NCBI RefSeq assembly: GCF_020035535.1
Contig: NZ_CP083349.1
Coordinates: 1,798,001 to 1,862,000 of the forward strand
Origin: Ensifer adhaerens
GTDB lineage: Bacteria > Pseudomonadota > Alphaproteobacteria > Rhizobiales > Rhizobiaceae
DNA: 64,000 bases
Direction: 5' to 3'
This document shows, piece after piece, positions 43,447 to 51,822 of the stretch (position 1 is its first letter; the number at the start of each line of letters is the position of its first letter). The notes beneath the pieces are model-generated. The model did not search any database. It was not told the origin of the DNA and was given only the letters and a program-made list of their open reading frames with translations. The translations under genes and the position numbers were made by a program.

Positions 43447-44112
43447 ATGCCGGAAACCAGCCCCTCGCCTCTGATCAGCGGACCGCTGCCCGCCGTCATC
43501 CTCGCCGGCGGATTGTCGCGCCGGATGGGAAGCCCGAAGTCCGATCTTCAGCTTGGCGGCCAGACGATGCTGTCGCACATCATCGCGCGGCTTCGTCCCC
43601 AGGTCACCGGCATCTCCGTCAACCTCAACGCTGCACCGGCGGACCCCATCGACGGCAATATCCCCATTGTCGCCGACACGATACCGGGCTTTCTGGGTCC
43701 TCTCGCCGGCGTGCTGACGGCCATGCGCCACGTCGCGGCGACGGCGCCGGACGCAAGCCATGTCGTCGTCGTCCCGACCGATACCCCGTTCTTTCCGGAT
43801 GATCTCGTGGCGCGGCTGCTCGGCGCCCTGACCCAACGTCAGCAGATTGCCGTCGCGGCATCCGTCGGGCAGATGCATCCGCTGTTTGCGCTTTGGCCGG
43901 TCGCGCTTGCGGACGAACTGGAGCATTGGCTGACGAACGACCCGAAGCGCCGCGTGCGCGCCTTCATCGAACGCCATGCCTCGGTAACGGTCGATTTTCC
44001 TGTCACGATGACGCCGAAGGGCGCTTTCGATCCCTTCTTCAACATCAATACGCCTGAGGATCTCACCGAGGCGGAGCAATGGTTGAGTTTCTTTAAGGAT
44101 AGCAGAGCATGA
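43447..44112 (+). CDS. mobA: Molybdenum cofactor guanylyltransferase
   Basis: A 221-residue nucleotidyltransferase that adds GMP to Moco to give the MGD form. The N-terminal GTP-binding signature AVILAGGLSRRMGSPKSDLQLGG is present (landmarks LAGGLSRRMG and K in SPKSD), as is the metal-binding VVPTDTPFFP, and NINTPEDL near the C-terminus. The stop overlaps the mobB start (ATGA at 44109-44112), so translation is coupled. moaA lies about 4 kb upstream. Confidence 0.94.
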   Translation: MPETSPSPLISGPLPAVILAGGLSRRMGSPKSDLQLGGQTMLSHIIARLRPQVTGISVNLNAAPADPIDGNIPIVADTIPGFLGPLAGVLTAMRHVAATAPDASHVVVVPTDTPFFPDDLVARLLGALTQRQQIAVAASVGQMHPLFALWPVALADELEHWLTNDPKRRVRAFIERHASVTVDFPVTMTPKGAFDPFFNINTPEDLTEAEQWLSFFKDSRA

Positions 44113-44636
44113 GCACCATGAAGATCTTCGGCATCGCCGGCTGGAAGAACTCCGGCAAGACCGGATTGATGGTACGGCTCGTCACCGAACTGACCGGGCG
44201 CGGCTATGTCGTTTCCACGGTCAAGCACGCGCACCACGACTTCGACATCGACAAGGTAGGCGCCGACAGCTACCGCCATCGCGAGGCCGGCGCTCATGAG
44301 GTGACGATCGTCTCCGGCACGCGTTTCGCAATCATGCACGAATTGCGCGGAGCGCCCGAACCTTCCTTCGAGGATATCCTCGCGCGGCTTGCCCCTTGCG
44401 ATCTCGTGCTGGTCGAAGGCTACAAGCGCGAGCCGATCCCGAAGGTCGAAGCACGCCGCCTGGAATCGGCGAACCGCGAACCGCTTGCCCCCACCGATCC
44501 GCACATCTGCGCGATCGCCGCCGATCATCCGGTCGCGGGCATGGATCTTCCGGTCTTTGATCTCGACGACACAACAGCCATCGCGGATTTCGTCGAGAAG
44601 GTGACGGGCCTGCAGCGCAAGGGCACTTCTTCCTGA
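44109..44636 (+). CDS. mobB: Molybdopterin-guanine dinucleotide biosynthesis protein B
   Basis: A 175-residue GTP-binding protein. The Walker A motif is GWKNSGKT near the N-terminus, followed by the family segment VKHAHHDFDIDKVGADSYRHREAGA (landmarks KHAHHDFDID and GADSYRHREAG) and the VEGYKREPIPKVE strand. It assists MobA but is not essential in most bacteria. It overlaps mobA by four bases. Confidence 0.94.
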   Translation: MSTMKIFGIAGWKNSGKTGLMVRLVTELTGRGYVVSTVKHAHHDFDIDKVGADSYRHREAGAHEVTIVSGTRFAIMHELRGAPEPSFEDILARLAPCDLVLVEGYKREPIPKVEARRLESANREPLAPTDPHICAIAADHPVAGMDLPVFDLDDTTAIADFVEKVTGLQRKGTSS

Positions 44637-44643
44637 CCAGGGG

Positions 44644-46242
44644 TCACGGCTGCGGGGCCTCATGATACGCTTTCGGCAGCCCGTCGAGCAACTGCTGCGC
44701 TTTCTGCATGCCTTGTACGGCCGCCTTGGCGTACCATTTCGCGGCAGCTGAAAGATCCTGCTCCACGCCGCTTCCTCTGGCATAGGCGATGCCGAGATTG
44801 AATTGCGCGTCGGGATTCCCCTGTTCGGCAGCCTTGCGAAACCATCTGGCGGCAGCCACAGCGTCGATCTCAATGCCAATGCCGTTGAGATAGGCCATCG
44901 CGAGGTTGTACTGGGCCAAGGCATAGCCTTGATCGGCAGAGAGCCTGTAGAGCCGCGCCGCTTCCTTCAGGTTCCTCTCAAGACCCTGGCCGTTGGCGTA
45001 CATGGCCGCCAGATTGAATTGCCCCTTGGGATCTCCGCGCTCGGCGAGCATCAGGAACCAGCGGTGCGCTTCCGCGTAGCTTTCGGCGACGCCTGCACCC
45101 CTCAAGTACATGAGGCCGACATTTACCTGGGCCTGTGGGTTCCCCTGCCTTGCCGCCTTCAGGAACAACTGGAACGCCTGAGCTTCGTTCTTCTCGACGC
45201 CTCGACCCAGCATGTAGAAGATCGCCAGATCCACCTGCGCCGAGACCATGCCTTGATCCGCCGCCTTGCGGCACCATCTCGCAGCCTCCCGATCGTCGCG
45301 CCCGACGCCGAAGGCGCGCACGTAAACGCTGCAGAGCATGTTTTGCGCGTCCTTGTTGCCGGCGTCCGCAGCCGGCCGGAGCCAACGAATGCCCTCCCTG
45401 GCGCTGACCCGCCCGGCCCCGCCGTTGAAATAGAGCCGGCCGGCATTGGCTTGCCCATCCATGTTCCCCTGCTCGGCCGCACGCAGATACCAACGCAGCG
45501 CTTCGGCAAGGTTGGGTTCGATGCCAGCGCCTTTTTCGTACATGAATCCGAGATTGTACTGCGCACGGGGCTCCCCGGCGATCGCCGCTCGCGACGTCCA
45601 CCGATATGCCTCCGCGTCATCCTTCAGCGTACCCTGCCCCTGAAAATAGGCGATGGACAGATTGTGCATGGCCGCAACCAGCCCCTGCTCCGCCGCCTTG
45701 CGATACCATTCGAAGGCCGCGACCGGATCGCGCGTCGTGCCGCGCCCCTCCTGAAACATGTGGCCGAGGTTGTATTGGGCTGCGGCGTAGCCCTGGTCTG
45801 CTGCGAGCCGGTAGTAGGCAATGGCCTGCGCGTCGTCCTTGGTGACACCCAATCCCTGTTCGTAGTGAACGCCGAGATTGTATTGGGCGGCCGGCGTCTT
45901 CTGGTCGGCGGAACGCCGGAACCAGCGCAGCGCCTCGGCATAGTTCTGCTTCACGCCGTCGGCACCGTTGAAATAGATGGTGCCAAGATAGAATTGTGCT
46001 TTCGGGTCGCCGTTCTCGGCCGCCCTCCCATACCAGCCGATCGCCTTAATGGCGTCGCGGGCAACACCTTCGCCGGTCTGGTAGCGCATGCCGAGATCGA
46101 CCTGCGCCTCGACATCGCCCCGTTGTGCGCGCTCCAGCACCTGCGCGAACGGTGGCAATGGCGTGCCGGCGCTATGGGCACGCGTCGGCAGGGAAAACTG
46201 CACCAGCAGCGTAACAACGAGCCCGAAGACGACACGTTTCAT
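44644..46242 (-). CDS. Sel1-repeat (SLR/TPR-like) exported protein
   Basis: A 532-residue protein with a signal peptide (VVFGLVVTLLVQFSLPTRAHS) and then about 13 Sel1-type 36-residue repeats to the C-terminus. Each has the pattern of GDxxAQxxLGxxYxxGxGVxxDxxxAxxWYRKAAEQG, for example AQYNLGVHYEQGLGV and AQFNLGIAYARGSGV. The nearly pure repeat content implies a periplasmic scaffold or binding protein. Rhizobial Sel1 proteins such as ExoR and others regulate envelope signalling, but this one is twice the size of ExoR. It converges with mobB. Confidence 0.9.
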   Translation of the reverse strand: MKRVVFGLVVTLLVQFSLPTRAHSAGTPLPPFAQVLERAQRGDVEAQVDLGMRYQTGEGVARDAIKAIGWYGRAAENGDPKAQFYLGTIYFNGADGVKQNYAEALRWFRRSADQKTPAAQYNLGVHYEQGLGVTKDDAQAIAYYRLAADQGYAAAQYNLGHMFQEGRGTTRDPVAAFEWYRKAAEQGLVAAMHNLSIAYFQGQGTLKDDAEAYRWTSRAAIAGEPRAQYNLGFMYEKGAGIEPNLAEALRWYLRAAEQGNMDGQANAGRLYFNGGAGRVSAREGIRWLRPAADAGNKDAQNMLCSVYVRAFGVGRDDREAARWCRKAADQGMVSAQVDLAIFYMLGRGVEKNEAQAFQLFLKAARQGNPQAQVNVGLMYLRGAGVAESYAEAHRWFLMLAERGDPKGQFNLAAMYANGQGLERNLKEAARLYRLSADQGYALAQYNLAMAYLNGIGIEIDAVAAARWFRKAAEQGNPDAQFNLGIAYARGSGVEQDLSAAAKWYAKAAVQGMQKAQQLLDGLPKAYHEAPQP

Positions 46243-46485
46243 CCATCCCTCCAGAACCGGGCGCAGAGCGCACCAAGCCTATGGGGAGCCGCCAGCAACG
46301 GAAAACGGATTTCGACAGACGGCTGTTTTGCGTCGAGCAGCGGCCTTCAGGCGGACTGGGTAAACGTGGCTTTACCAGCTCACCTCGCTCCACAGCGCGC
46401 ACGTGCGGCTTGCACCGGGCGCCCTCGGCGCCTCGGGTTGCTTCAACGCTGCGGAAATTTTCCGGAATGAGCCGCCATAGGTCCG

Positions 46486-47229
46486 TCAGTTCGTCGCGCC
46501 GACAGTCATTTCGTCCGGAATATCGTTGAGACGGACGAAACTGTAGCCTTTGGCCTTGAGATCGAGAATGCCGCGCGCGACGCCGGCACCGGCGGAATGG
46601 GTCGGCTGGTTGATATGGGCGATAATGACGTCTCCGTCCTTGGCCGCGCGAATGCGCTTCTCGGCAACGGCGGCACCCAGCAGCGAGCCGCCGTCGCCGT
46701 TCACCGAGTAACCGGCGATGCGATAGCCCATGGCGCGGATCTGGCTCATCGACGAATGGGTGTACTTGGCCGTCGCGCCGCGGAACCAGCGCGGCGCCGG
46801 CAAGCCATGCGCCTTGATCGCCGTCGCCCCACCGTCGACCTCCGCCGCGACCGCCGCCTCGGAGCCGGCCGCAGCAAGACCGTAGACCGAGACCTTCACA
46901 TCGATCGGCGGCACATGCATGGCGCCATGATCCTCGATCTCGAAGAGGTCCGGATGCGCCTTCATCACCTCGACGACAAGCCCGTTGCGCTTCAGCCAGC
47001 GCGCCGTCACGAAGATCGTCGCCGGGATGCGATTCTCGATCAGCGTGCCAAGGATACGCATGTCGGTCGCACCGCTACAGGCATCGAGCGTTATCGCGAC
47101 GCGCGGCGTGCCGCTCTTTCCGGCCGGATTGGCAGGCAGGTGCAGATCCGGCTCCACAAGCCCGGGCGCGGCGGTGGCCGATTGGGCGAACATGGCGATG
47201 GCGAGAAGCGGGAAGACGACGGCTTTCAT
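46486..47229 (-). CDS. Polysaccharide deacetylase-like exported protein
   Basis: A 247-residue protein with a signal peptide (VVFPLLAIAMFAQSATA). The NodB-like fold is suggested by PRVAITLDACSGATD at the first strand, RIPATIFVTARWLKRN after it, EIEDHGAMHVPP in the middle and a C-terminal GDVIIAHINQPTHSAG. The first motif reads LDAC instead of the usual TFDDG, so one metal-site Asp is replaced, while the later His-containing segments remain. This divergent branch is common in proteobacteria; activity is uncertain. It is upstream of a Sel1 gene on the same strand with a 240-bp gap. Confidence 0.75.
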   Translation of the reverse strand: MKAVVFPLLAIAMFAQSATAAPGLVEPDLHLPANPAGKSGTPRVAITLDACSGATDMRILGTLIENRIPATIFVTARWLKRNGLVVEVMKAHPDLFEIEDHGAMHVPPIDVKVSVYGLAAAGSEAAVAAEVDGGATAIKAHGLPAPRWFRGATAKYTHSSMSQIRAMGYRIAGYSVNGDGGSLLGAAVAEKRIRAAKDGDVIIAHINQPTHSAGAGVARGILDLKAKGYSFVRLNDIPDEMTVGATN

Positions 47230-47276
47230 GGCAATCCGGGAAATGAATATTTGAGACGATATTCGAACGACAGAAA

Positions 47277-47299
47277 CCCGCCTTTTGCGAGGCGGGATT
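47277..47299. repeat. Hairpin upstream of the deacetylase-like gene
   Basis: CCCGCC-N8-GGCGGG flanked by AAA and TTT, 48 bp upstream of the minus-strand start. It could be a leader hairpin or a weak terminator of either strand. Confidence 0.35.
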
Positions 47300-47359
47300 T
47301 CACTGCATGTGTCCTTAAGTCGTTACGGATCTGAAGAAACGCGCAGCATTCAAAACGCG

Positions 47360-47395
47360 ACAGCGCCGCGCACCTCATGAGATGCGCGGCGCTGT
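47360..47395 (-). terminator. Hairpin after the OmpA-domain gene
   Basis: A perfect 13-bp stem (ACAGCGCCGCGCA / TGCGCGGCGCTGT) with a 10-nt loop lies 35 bp beyond the minus-strand stop; CGCGTTTTG follows on that strand. Confidence 0.6.
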
Positions 47396-47429
47396 AGGCA
47401 TTAGACAGGCAGTCCTGCCCGAAGCTTGA

Positions 47430-49649
47430 TCAACGCTGGGCGACCGGGCGGACCAGCGGCGTGACGCGGCGTATGGTGACGCGGCGGTTCTGCTGCTCGG
47501 CTTCCTGGGTGCGAACCTTGAGGAAGCGTTCGCCGTAGCCCTGCGTCACCAGGTTTTCGGCCGGAATGCCGTAAACCTCGGTCAGGAGCGACGCCACCGA
47601 TTCGGCGCGCTGGTCCGAAAGCACCAGGTTCGACCGGTCGGAACCGACGGCGTCCGTGTGGCCTTCGATGAAGAAGGTCTCGCCCGGATCCTTGGCCAGC
47701 ACCTTCTCCATGGCGGCGGCGACGCTACGCATGGTCTTGGCCTGCGACATCGACACCTCGGCACTGCCCGTCGGGAAGGTGATGGTGTCGAGGTCGATGC
47801 GCCGCACCTTGTCGCGCAGACGAGCGGAGTGCCGGACTTCGTCCATCGTGTAGACGCGCTCGACCTGTTCCACCGGCGGTTCGGCCAGGAAGTCGTAGTA
47901 GTCGCGGCCCGGATCGTCGGAAACGTCGGCGATGTAGTCGCGTACCGGGATGCGCAGGCGCATCGGCGGCAGTTCGTAGCCGACGTCGACAATGGCCGGA
48001 CGCGGACCTTCGTCGCGCTCGGGCGCGTAGATCATCAGATATTCGTTGCCGTCACGATCGACGCGCGAGCGCTGCAGAATGTCGCCGTAGCGATTGTAGA
48101 CGGTGACAATCCGGTAGCCGCCCGGACGCAGGATGGTTTCGCGGGTACGGCCACGCGGAAGCTGATCGTAGTAGGTTTCTTCCGCATCGCGACGCAGGCG
48201 CGGGCGATCGTCACCACGAACGAAAATCTGATCGCCGACGCCGAGAATGACGCGGTTGTCAATTTCCTGCACGACCTTCACTTCGGTCACGTTGTTGGTG
48301 ATGTTGTTGACCGTCGTGTTGTTGTTGATCACCGTGTTGTTGATGACGGTGTTGTTGACGATGTTGGTCGTCTCCGGCACCACGAAGACCGGCGCATCGT
48401 CGACACGCGTGCCCTTTTCCTTGAGATTCGCCTCGATCTTCTGCGGCAGGTCGGCTGGGATTTCGGCAGCGATCGCAGCCTGAGCTGCAGCATCGTCTGC
48501 CGGCGGCGCAACGTTTTCTTCCTGGGCGCGCAGCTCTTCGCGCAGCTTCTGGCGCTGTTCGCGTGCCTGGTTGCCACCGGTGTTGTCGGCATCCTTGTCG
48601 CTGTCGAGCACGGCGGCGCCGTTTTCAACAGGCAGAACCACGGTCTCGTCGGTTGCCGCCGGGTCTTCGGCGATCTTCACCTTTTCTTCCTCTGTGCGGG
48701 TGTCGACCACTTCCGGAGCCGGCTGCTGAATCTGCGGCTGCTGCTCGGCAGTTGCCGGCTGTTCCGCACCGGGTACGGGCTGGCCTTCGCCGGTCTGCGG
48801 CTGTTCGGCACCAGGCACCGGCTGGCCTTCGCCAGTCTGGGGCTGCTGCTCGGTCCCAGGCGCAGTTTCCGTCGGTGCGGGCTGTTCGCCCGCCTTCTGT
48901 TCTTCAGCAGCCTTCTGCTCTTCAGCAGCCTTCTGCTCCTCGGCAGCCTTCTGCTCCTCGGCAGCCTTCTGCTCCTCGGCAGCCTTCTGCTCTTCGGCAG
49001 CCTTCTGCTCCTCGGCAGCCTTCTGCTCCTCGGCAGCCTTCTGCTCCTCGGCAGCCTTCTGCTCTTCGGCAGCCTTCTGCTCCTCGGCAGCCTTCTGCTG
49101 GTCGGCAGCCTTCTGCTCTTCGGCAGCCTTCTGCTCGTCGGCAGCCTTCTGCTCGTCGGCAGCCTTCTGCTCGTCGGCAGCCTTCTGCTCTTCAGCAGCC
49201 TTCTGTTCCTCGGCAGCCTTCTGCTGCTCAGCGGCCTGTCGAGCGGCCTCTTCCTCGGCGGCCTTCTGCTGTTCGGCTGCCTGGCGGGCAGCCTCTTCCT
49301 CGGCGGCCTTCTGCTGCTCAGCGGCCTGTCGAGCGGCCTCTTCCTCGGCGGCCTTCTGCTGCTCAGCGGCCTGGCGAGCGGCCTCTTCCTCGGCGGCCTT
49401 CTGCTGCTCAGCGGCCTGGCGAGCGGCCTCTTCCTCGGCAGCCTTCTGCTGCTCAGCGGCCTGGCGGGCAGCCTCTTCCTCGGCCTGGCGCTGCTTCTGC
49501 AACAGCAGCTCCTCGTCAGACTGACCACCGCCCTCCTGTGCAACCTCGAATGGCTTCATCAGGCTATCGGCGACGGCAGGCGGAACCGCCACGGACACCG
49601 ACAGCACCGGCAGCGCGACGGTTGCAAACAGTTTGGATCGAATCGACAT
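47430..49649 (-). CDS. OmpA-domain protein with long Ala/Glu/Gln/Lys repeat stalk
   Basis: A 739-residue outer-membrane or envelope protein from ATG 49649 (GAGGAAGGAAG upstream). It has a signal peptide (ATVALPVLSVSVAVPPAVA), six 15-residue units of the type AEEEAARQAAEQQKA, about eighteen 6-residue units AEEQKA with D or Q variants, a Pro/Gln/Gly/Thr-rich linker, and an Asn-rich NNTVINNTVINNN stretch. A beta-rich region follows, then a C-terminal OmpA peptidoglycan-binding domain (FFIEGHTDAVGSDRSNLVLSDQRAESV; landmarks EGHTDAVG and SDQRAESV). The repeat region should be one long charged helix reaching through the periplasm. The reverse frames across it are open only because of the repeat. 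Confidence 0.9.
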   Translation of the reverse strand: MSIRSKLFATVALPVLSVSVAVPPAVADSLMKPFEVAQEGGGQSDEELLLQKQRQAEEEAARQAAEQQKAAEEEAARQAAEQQKAAEEEAARQAAEQQKAAEEEAARQAAEQQKAAEEEAARQAAEQQKAAEEEAARQAAEQQKAAEEQKAAEEQKAADEQKAADEQKAADEQKAAEEQKAADQQKAAEEQKAAEEQKAAEEQKAAEEQKAAEEQKAAEEQKAAEEQKAAEEQKAAEEQKAAEEQKAAEEQKAGEQPAPTETAPGTEQQPQTGEGQPVPGAEQPQTGEGQPVPGAEQPATAEQQPQIQQPAPEVVDTRTEEEKVKIAEDPAATDETVVLPVENGAAVLDSDKDADNTGGNQAREQRQKLREELRAQEENVAPPADDAAAQAAIAAEIPADLPQKIEANLKEKGTRVDDAPVFVVPETTNIVNNTVINNTVINNNTTVNNITNNVTEVKVVQEIDNRVILGVGDQIFVRGDDRPRLRRDAEETYYDQLPRGRTRETILRPGGYRIVTVYNRYGDILQRSRVDRDGNEYLMIYAPERDEGPRPAIVDVGYELPPMRLRIPVRDYIADVSDDPGRDYYDFLAEPPVEQVERVYTMDEVRHSARLRDKVRRIDLDTITFPTGSAEVSMSQAKTMRSVAAAMEKVLAKDPGETFFIEGHTDAVGSDRSNLVLSDQRAESVASLLTEVYGIPAENLVTQGYGERFLKVRTQEAEQQNRRVTIRRVTPLVRPVAQR
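48893..49212. repeat. 18-bp tandem repeat inside the OmpA-domain gene
   Basis: About eighteen near-identical 18-bp units (plus-strand form GCAGCCTTCTGCTCCTCG with CTG/GTC/TTC variants) encode the AEEQKA hexapeptide. Neighbouring units are often identical at the DNA level, so copy number may vary between strains. Confidence 0.9.
49213..49484. repeat. 45-bp tandem repeat inside the OmpA-domain gene
   Basis: Six 45-bp units encode the 15-residue AEEEAARQAAEQQKA. They differ mainly at synonymous or single positions (CTGTCGAGC versus CTGGCGAGC or CTGGCGGGC), indicating recent duplication. Confidence 0.9.
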
Positions 49650-50067
49650 TTGTCTTCCTTCCTCTTCTCGGGAGGTCCTGGTCCCGCATCCTCTTCCCGG
49701 TATATGACACGCCGAAGAATGGATACGAACTTGAATACTCACGGGGCCTTGGCCCAAGGTTCCGGCTTTTTTGTGTTGCCCGCGAGACGCGCCGTCAAGC
49801 GCGACGCCCGCGCCACGCGCCGGTTCCTTGATAAGGGCTAGCGGAGGCAAGATTAACCGCCGCTGAACGCACCGTTCATGTACATTGCGCGGTCCGCCAT
49901 CACAATCTGCGGTCGAAATCCGATTCCCGGTGAGGACCTTCGCTTTCCTGTTGATTTTTACTGGAAAAGAGTACGAATATCGCCACAACCGGAGGCAAAC
50001 GCCCCGGTCGAAATTGGTGTCCGTGAAAAAAGAAAAAACCGGACATCGACCAACAGAGAGGACTATC
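49650..50067. other. 420-bp divergent promoter region
   Basis: It lies between the OmpA-domain gene and the ABC binding-protein gene. The frame of the latter is open back to 49885 but has no protein-like sequence before 50068. A purine-rich AAAAAAGAAAAAA tract lies near 50030. I see no gene or clear operator. Confidence 0.5.
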
Positions 50068-50850
50068 ATGCGTATTTCCAGACGGCTGGCAGCCGCCGCA
50101 TCGGCTGCCGTTTTCGTGCTCATGGCAGGCTCGGCCATGGCAGACGGCGAAAAGGTCGTTATCGGCACGGAAGGCGCCTACCCGCCCTTCAACAACCTGG
50201 AAGCGGACGGCACGCTGACGGGCTTCGACATCGACATCGCCAAGGCACTGTGCGCGGAAATGAAGGCCGAATGCACCTTCGTCACGCAGGACTGGGACGG
50301 CATCATTCCGGCACTGATCGCCAAGAAGTTCGACGCCATCGTCGCGTCCATGTCGATCACCGCCGAGCGCAAGGAAAAGGTCGACTTCACCAACAAGTAC
50401 TACAACACGCCGCCGGCAATCGTCGTTCCGAAGGACTCGCCGATCACCGAAGCGACCGAAGCAGCACTTGCCGGCAAGACGCTCGGTGCACAGGGCTCCA
50501 CCACCCACTCCAACTATGCCGAAGCGCATATGAAGGGTGCCGAGATCAAGCTCTATCCGACGGCTGACGAGTACAAGCTCGACATCGCCAACGGTCGCAT
50601 CGACGCCGTCATCGACGACGTCGTCGTGCTCTCCGAATGGCTGAAGTCGACCGACGGCGCCTGCTGCAAGCTGCTCGGCACGCTGCCGATCGACCCGGTC
50701 ATCAACGGCGAAGGCGCCGGCATTGCCGTGCGCAAGGGCGACGACGCGCTGCGCGAAAAGTTCAACAAGGCGATCGAAGCGATCCGCGCCAACGGCAAGT
50801 ACAAGGAAATCAACGAAAAGTACTTCCCGTTCGACGTTTATGGCAGCTGA
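50068..50850 (+). CDS. Amino-acid ABC transporter, periplasmic binding protein
   Basis: A 260-residue solute-binding protein of the polar amino acid/opine type. The signal peptide (LAAAASAAVFVLMAGSAMA) is followed by VVIGTEGAYPPFNNLEADGTLTGFDIDIAKALC (landmarks EGAYPPFN and GFDIDIAKAL), and the SMSITAERKEKVDFTNKYY segment of the ligand cleft. ATG 50068 follows GAGAGGA. Two permease genes follow. A strong terminator between this gene and the permeases explains how the binding protein could be made in excess. A likely substrate is a basic or polar amino acid such as histidine, lysine, arginine or an opine. Confidence 0.92.
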   Translation: MRISRRLAAAASAAVFVLMAGSAMADGEKVVIGTEGAYPPFNNLEADGTLTGFDIDIAKALCAEMKAECTFVTQDWDGIIPALIAKKFDAIVASMSITAERKEKVDFTNKYYNTPPAIVVPKDSPITEATEAALAGKTLGAQGSTTHSNYAEAHMKGAEIKLYPTADEYKLDIANGRIDAVIDDVVVLSEWLKSTDGACCKLLGTLPIDPVINGEGAGIAVRKGDDALREKFNKAIEAIRANGKYKEINEKYFPFDVYGS

Positions 50851-50917
50851 TTGACGGGATCCGACACGATTTCCTAGTGAATCATGTCGGAGAAACGTCA
50901 GTTCATGCGAAAAATGC

Positions 50918-50949
50918 AACGGCGGATGGCTTGCCCTTCCGCCGTTTTT
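50918..50949 (+). terminator. Intra-operon terminator between binding protein and permease
   Basis: AACGGCGGA-N11-TCCGCCGTT followed by TTTG, 68 bp after the binding-protein stop and 69 bp before the permease start. Partial read-through would set the ratio of binding protein to permease. Confidence 0.8.
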
Positions 50950-51018
50950 GTTTGACAAGAGCCTAAAACAAAGCGCGATCGATACACACAAAAACAGCGC
51001 AAAGGGGAACATTCTGAC

Positions 51019-51822
51019 ATGAGCGGGTTATTTGCCGGCTTCTATTCCATCCTCTCCTGGATAGGATCGATCGTCGATCCATTCTGCGGCCCGGTCGGGG
51101 TCTTTACCTGGCTGGCGCCCGGCACCTTGCTGGCCTGCGGCGATACCGGCTGGGGCGACGATATCGCCTACGGTTTCGTCGTCACCGCGAGCCTTGCCAT
51201 CGCCACCCTGCCCGTCGGCCTGCTGATCGGCTTCTTCATCGCCCTCGGCAAACAGTCCGAAGAGCGCACCGTGCGGTTGGCAACCAATATCTACACGACG
51301 ATCTTTCGGGGCCTCCCGGAACTCCTGACGCTCTTCATCGTCTATTACGGCCTGCAGATCCTCGTTCAGCAGTTGCTGGCCTCGCTCGGCTACGAGGGCC
51401 CGGTCGAGATCAATGCCTTCTTCGCCGGCATGATTGCGCTCGGCGTCGTCTTTTCGGCCTATTGTTCGGAAGTGCTGCTCTCCGCGTTCAAGGCCATTCC
51501 TCATGGCCAGTACGAAGCCGGTGACGCCCTTGGCCTCCATCGCGGCAGAACCATTCGTCTCATCATCCTGCCGCAACTCGTGCGCATCGCATTGCCCGGT
51601 CTTGGCAATCTCTGGATGGCGCTCCTCAAGGATACGGCCCTCGTCTCCGTCGTCGGCCTGACGGATATCCTGCGCCAGACCGGTGTTGCAGCCCGCGTGA
51701 CCAAGCAGGCCTTCGAATTCTACGGTGTCGCCTGCGTGCTCTTCCTGATCCTCGCGATGATTTCCTCGATCGTCTTTGCGAACCTGGAACGCTGGACCAA
51801 ACGTGCGGAGATGGGCCGATGA
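51019..51822 (+). CDS. Amino-acid ABC transporter permease 1
   Basis: A 267-residue inner-membrane permease of the His/Glu/Gln/Arg/opine family (HisQ-like). The N-terminus is long, followed by several transmembrane helices. The coupling loop reads EAGDALGLHRGRTIRLIILPQLVRIALPG (landmarks EAGDALGLHRG and ILPQ), the EAA motif that contacts the ATPase. GGGGA precedes the start. Its stop overlaps the next permease start (ATGA at 51819-51822). Confidence 0.92.
   Translation: MSGLFAGFYSILSWIGSIVDPFCGPVGVFTWLAPGTLLACGDTGWGDDIAYGFVVTASLAIATLPVGLLIGFFIALGKQSEERTVRLATNIYTTIFRGLPELLTLFIVYYGLQILVQQLLASLGYEGPVEINAFFAGMIALGVVFSAYCSEVLLSAFKAIPHGQYEAGDALGLHRGRTIRLIILPQLVRIALPGLGNLWMALLKDTALVSVVGLTDILRQTGVAARVTKQAFEFYGVACVLFLILAMISSIVFANLERWTKRAEMGR

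Noticed and set aside
44644..46242. Sel1-repeat protein as ExoR
   Set aside because: It has 532 residues and about 13 repeats, while ExoR is about half that size. Neighbours also do not match.
47658..49841. 727-residue Leu-rich open frame on the plus strand, and a 422-residue frame at 48563-49831
   Set aside because: They run antisense through the OmpA-domain gene. The tandem repeat keeps several frames open, and only the minus-strand frame has a signal peptide, an OmpA domain and a ribosome-binding site.
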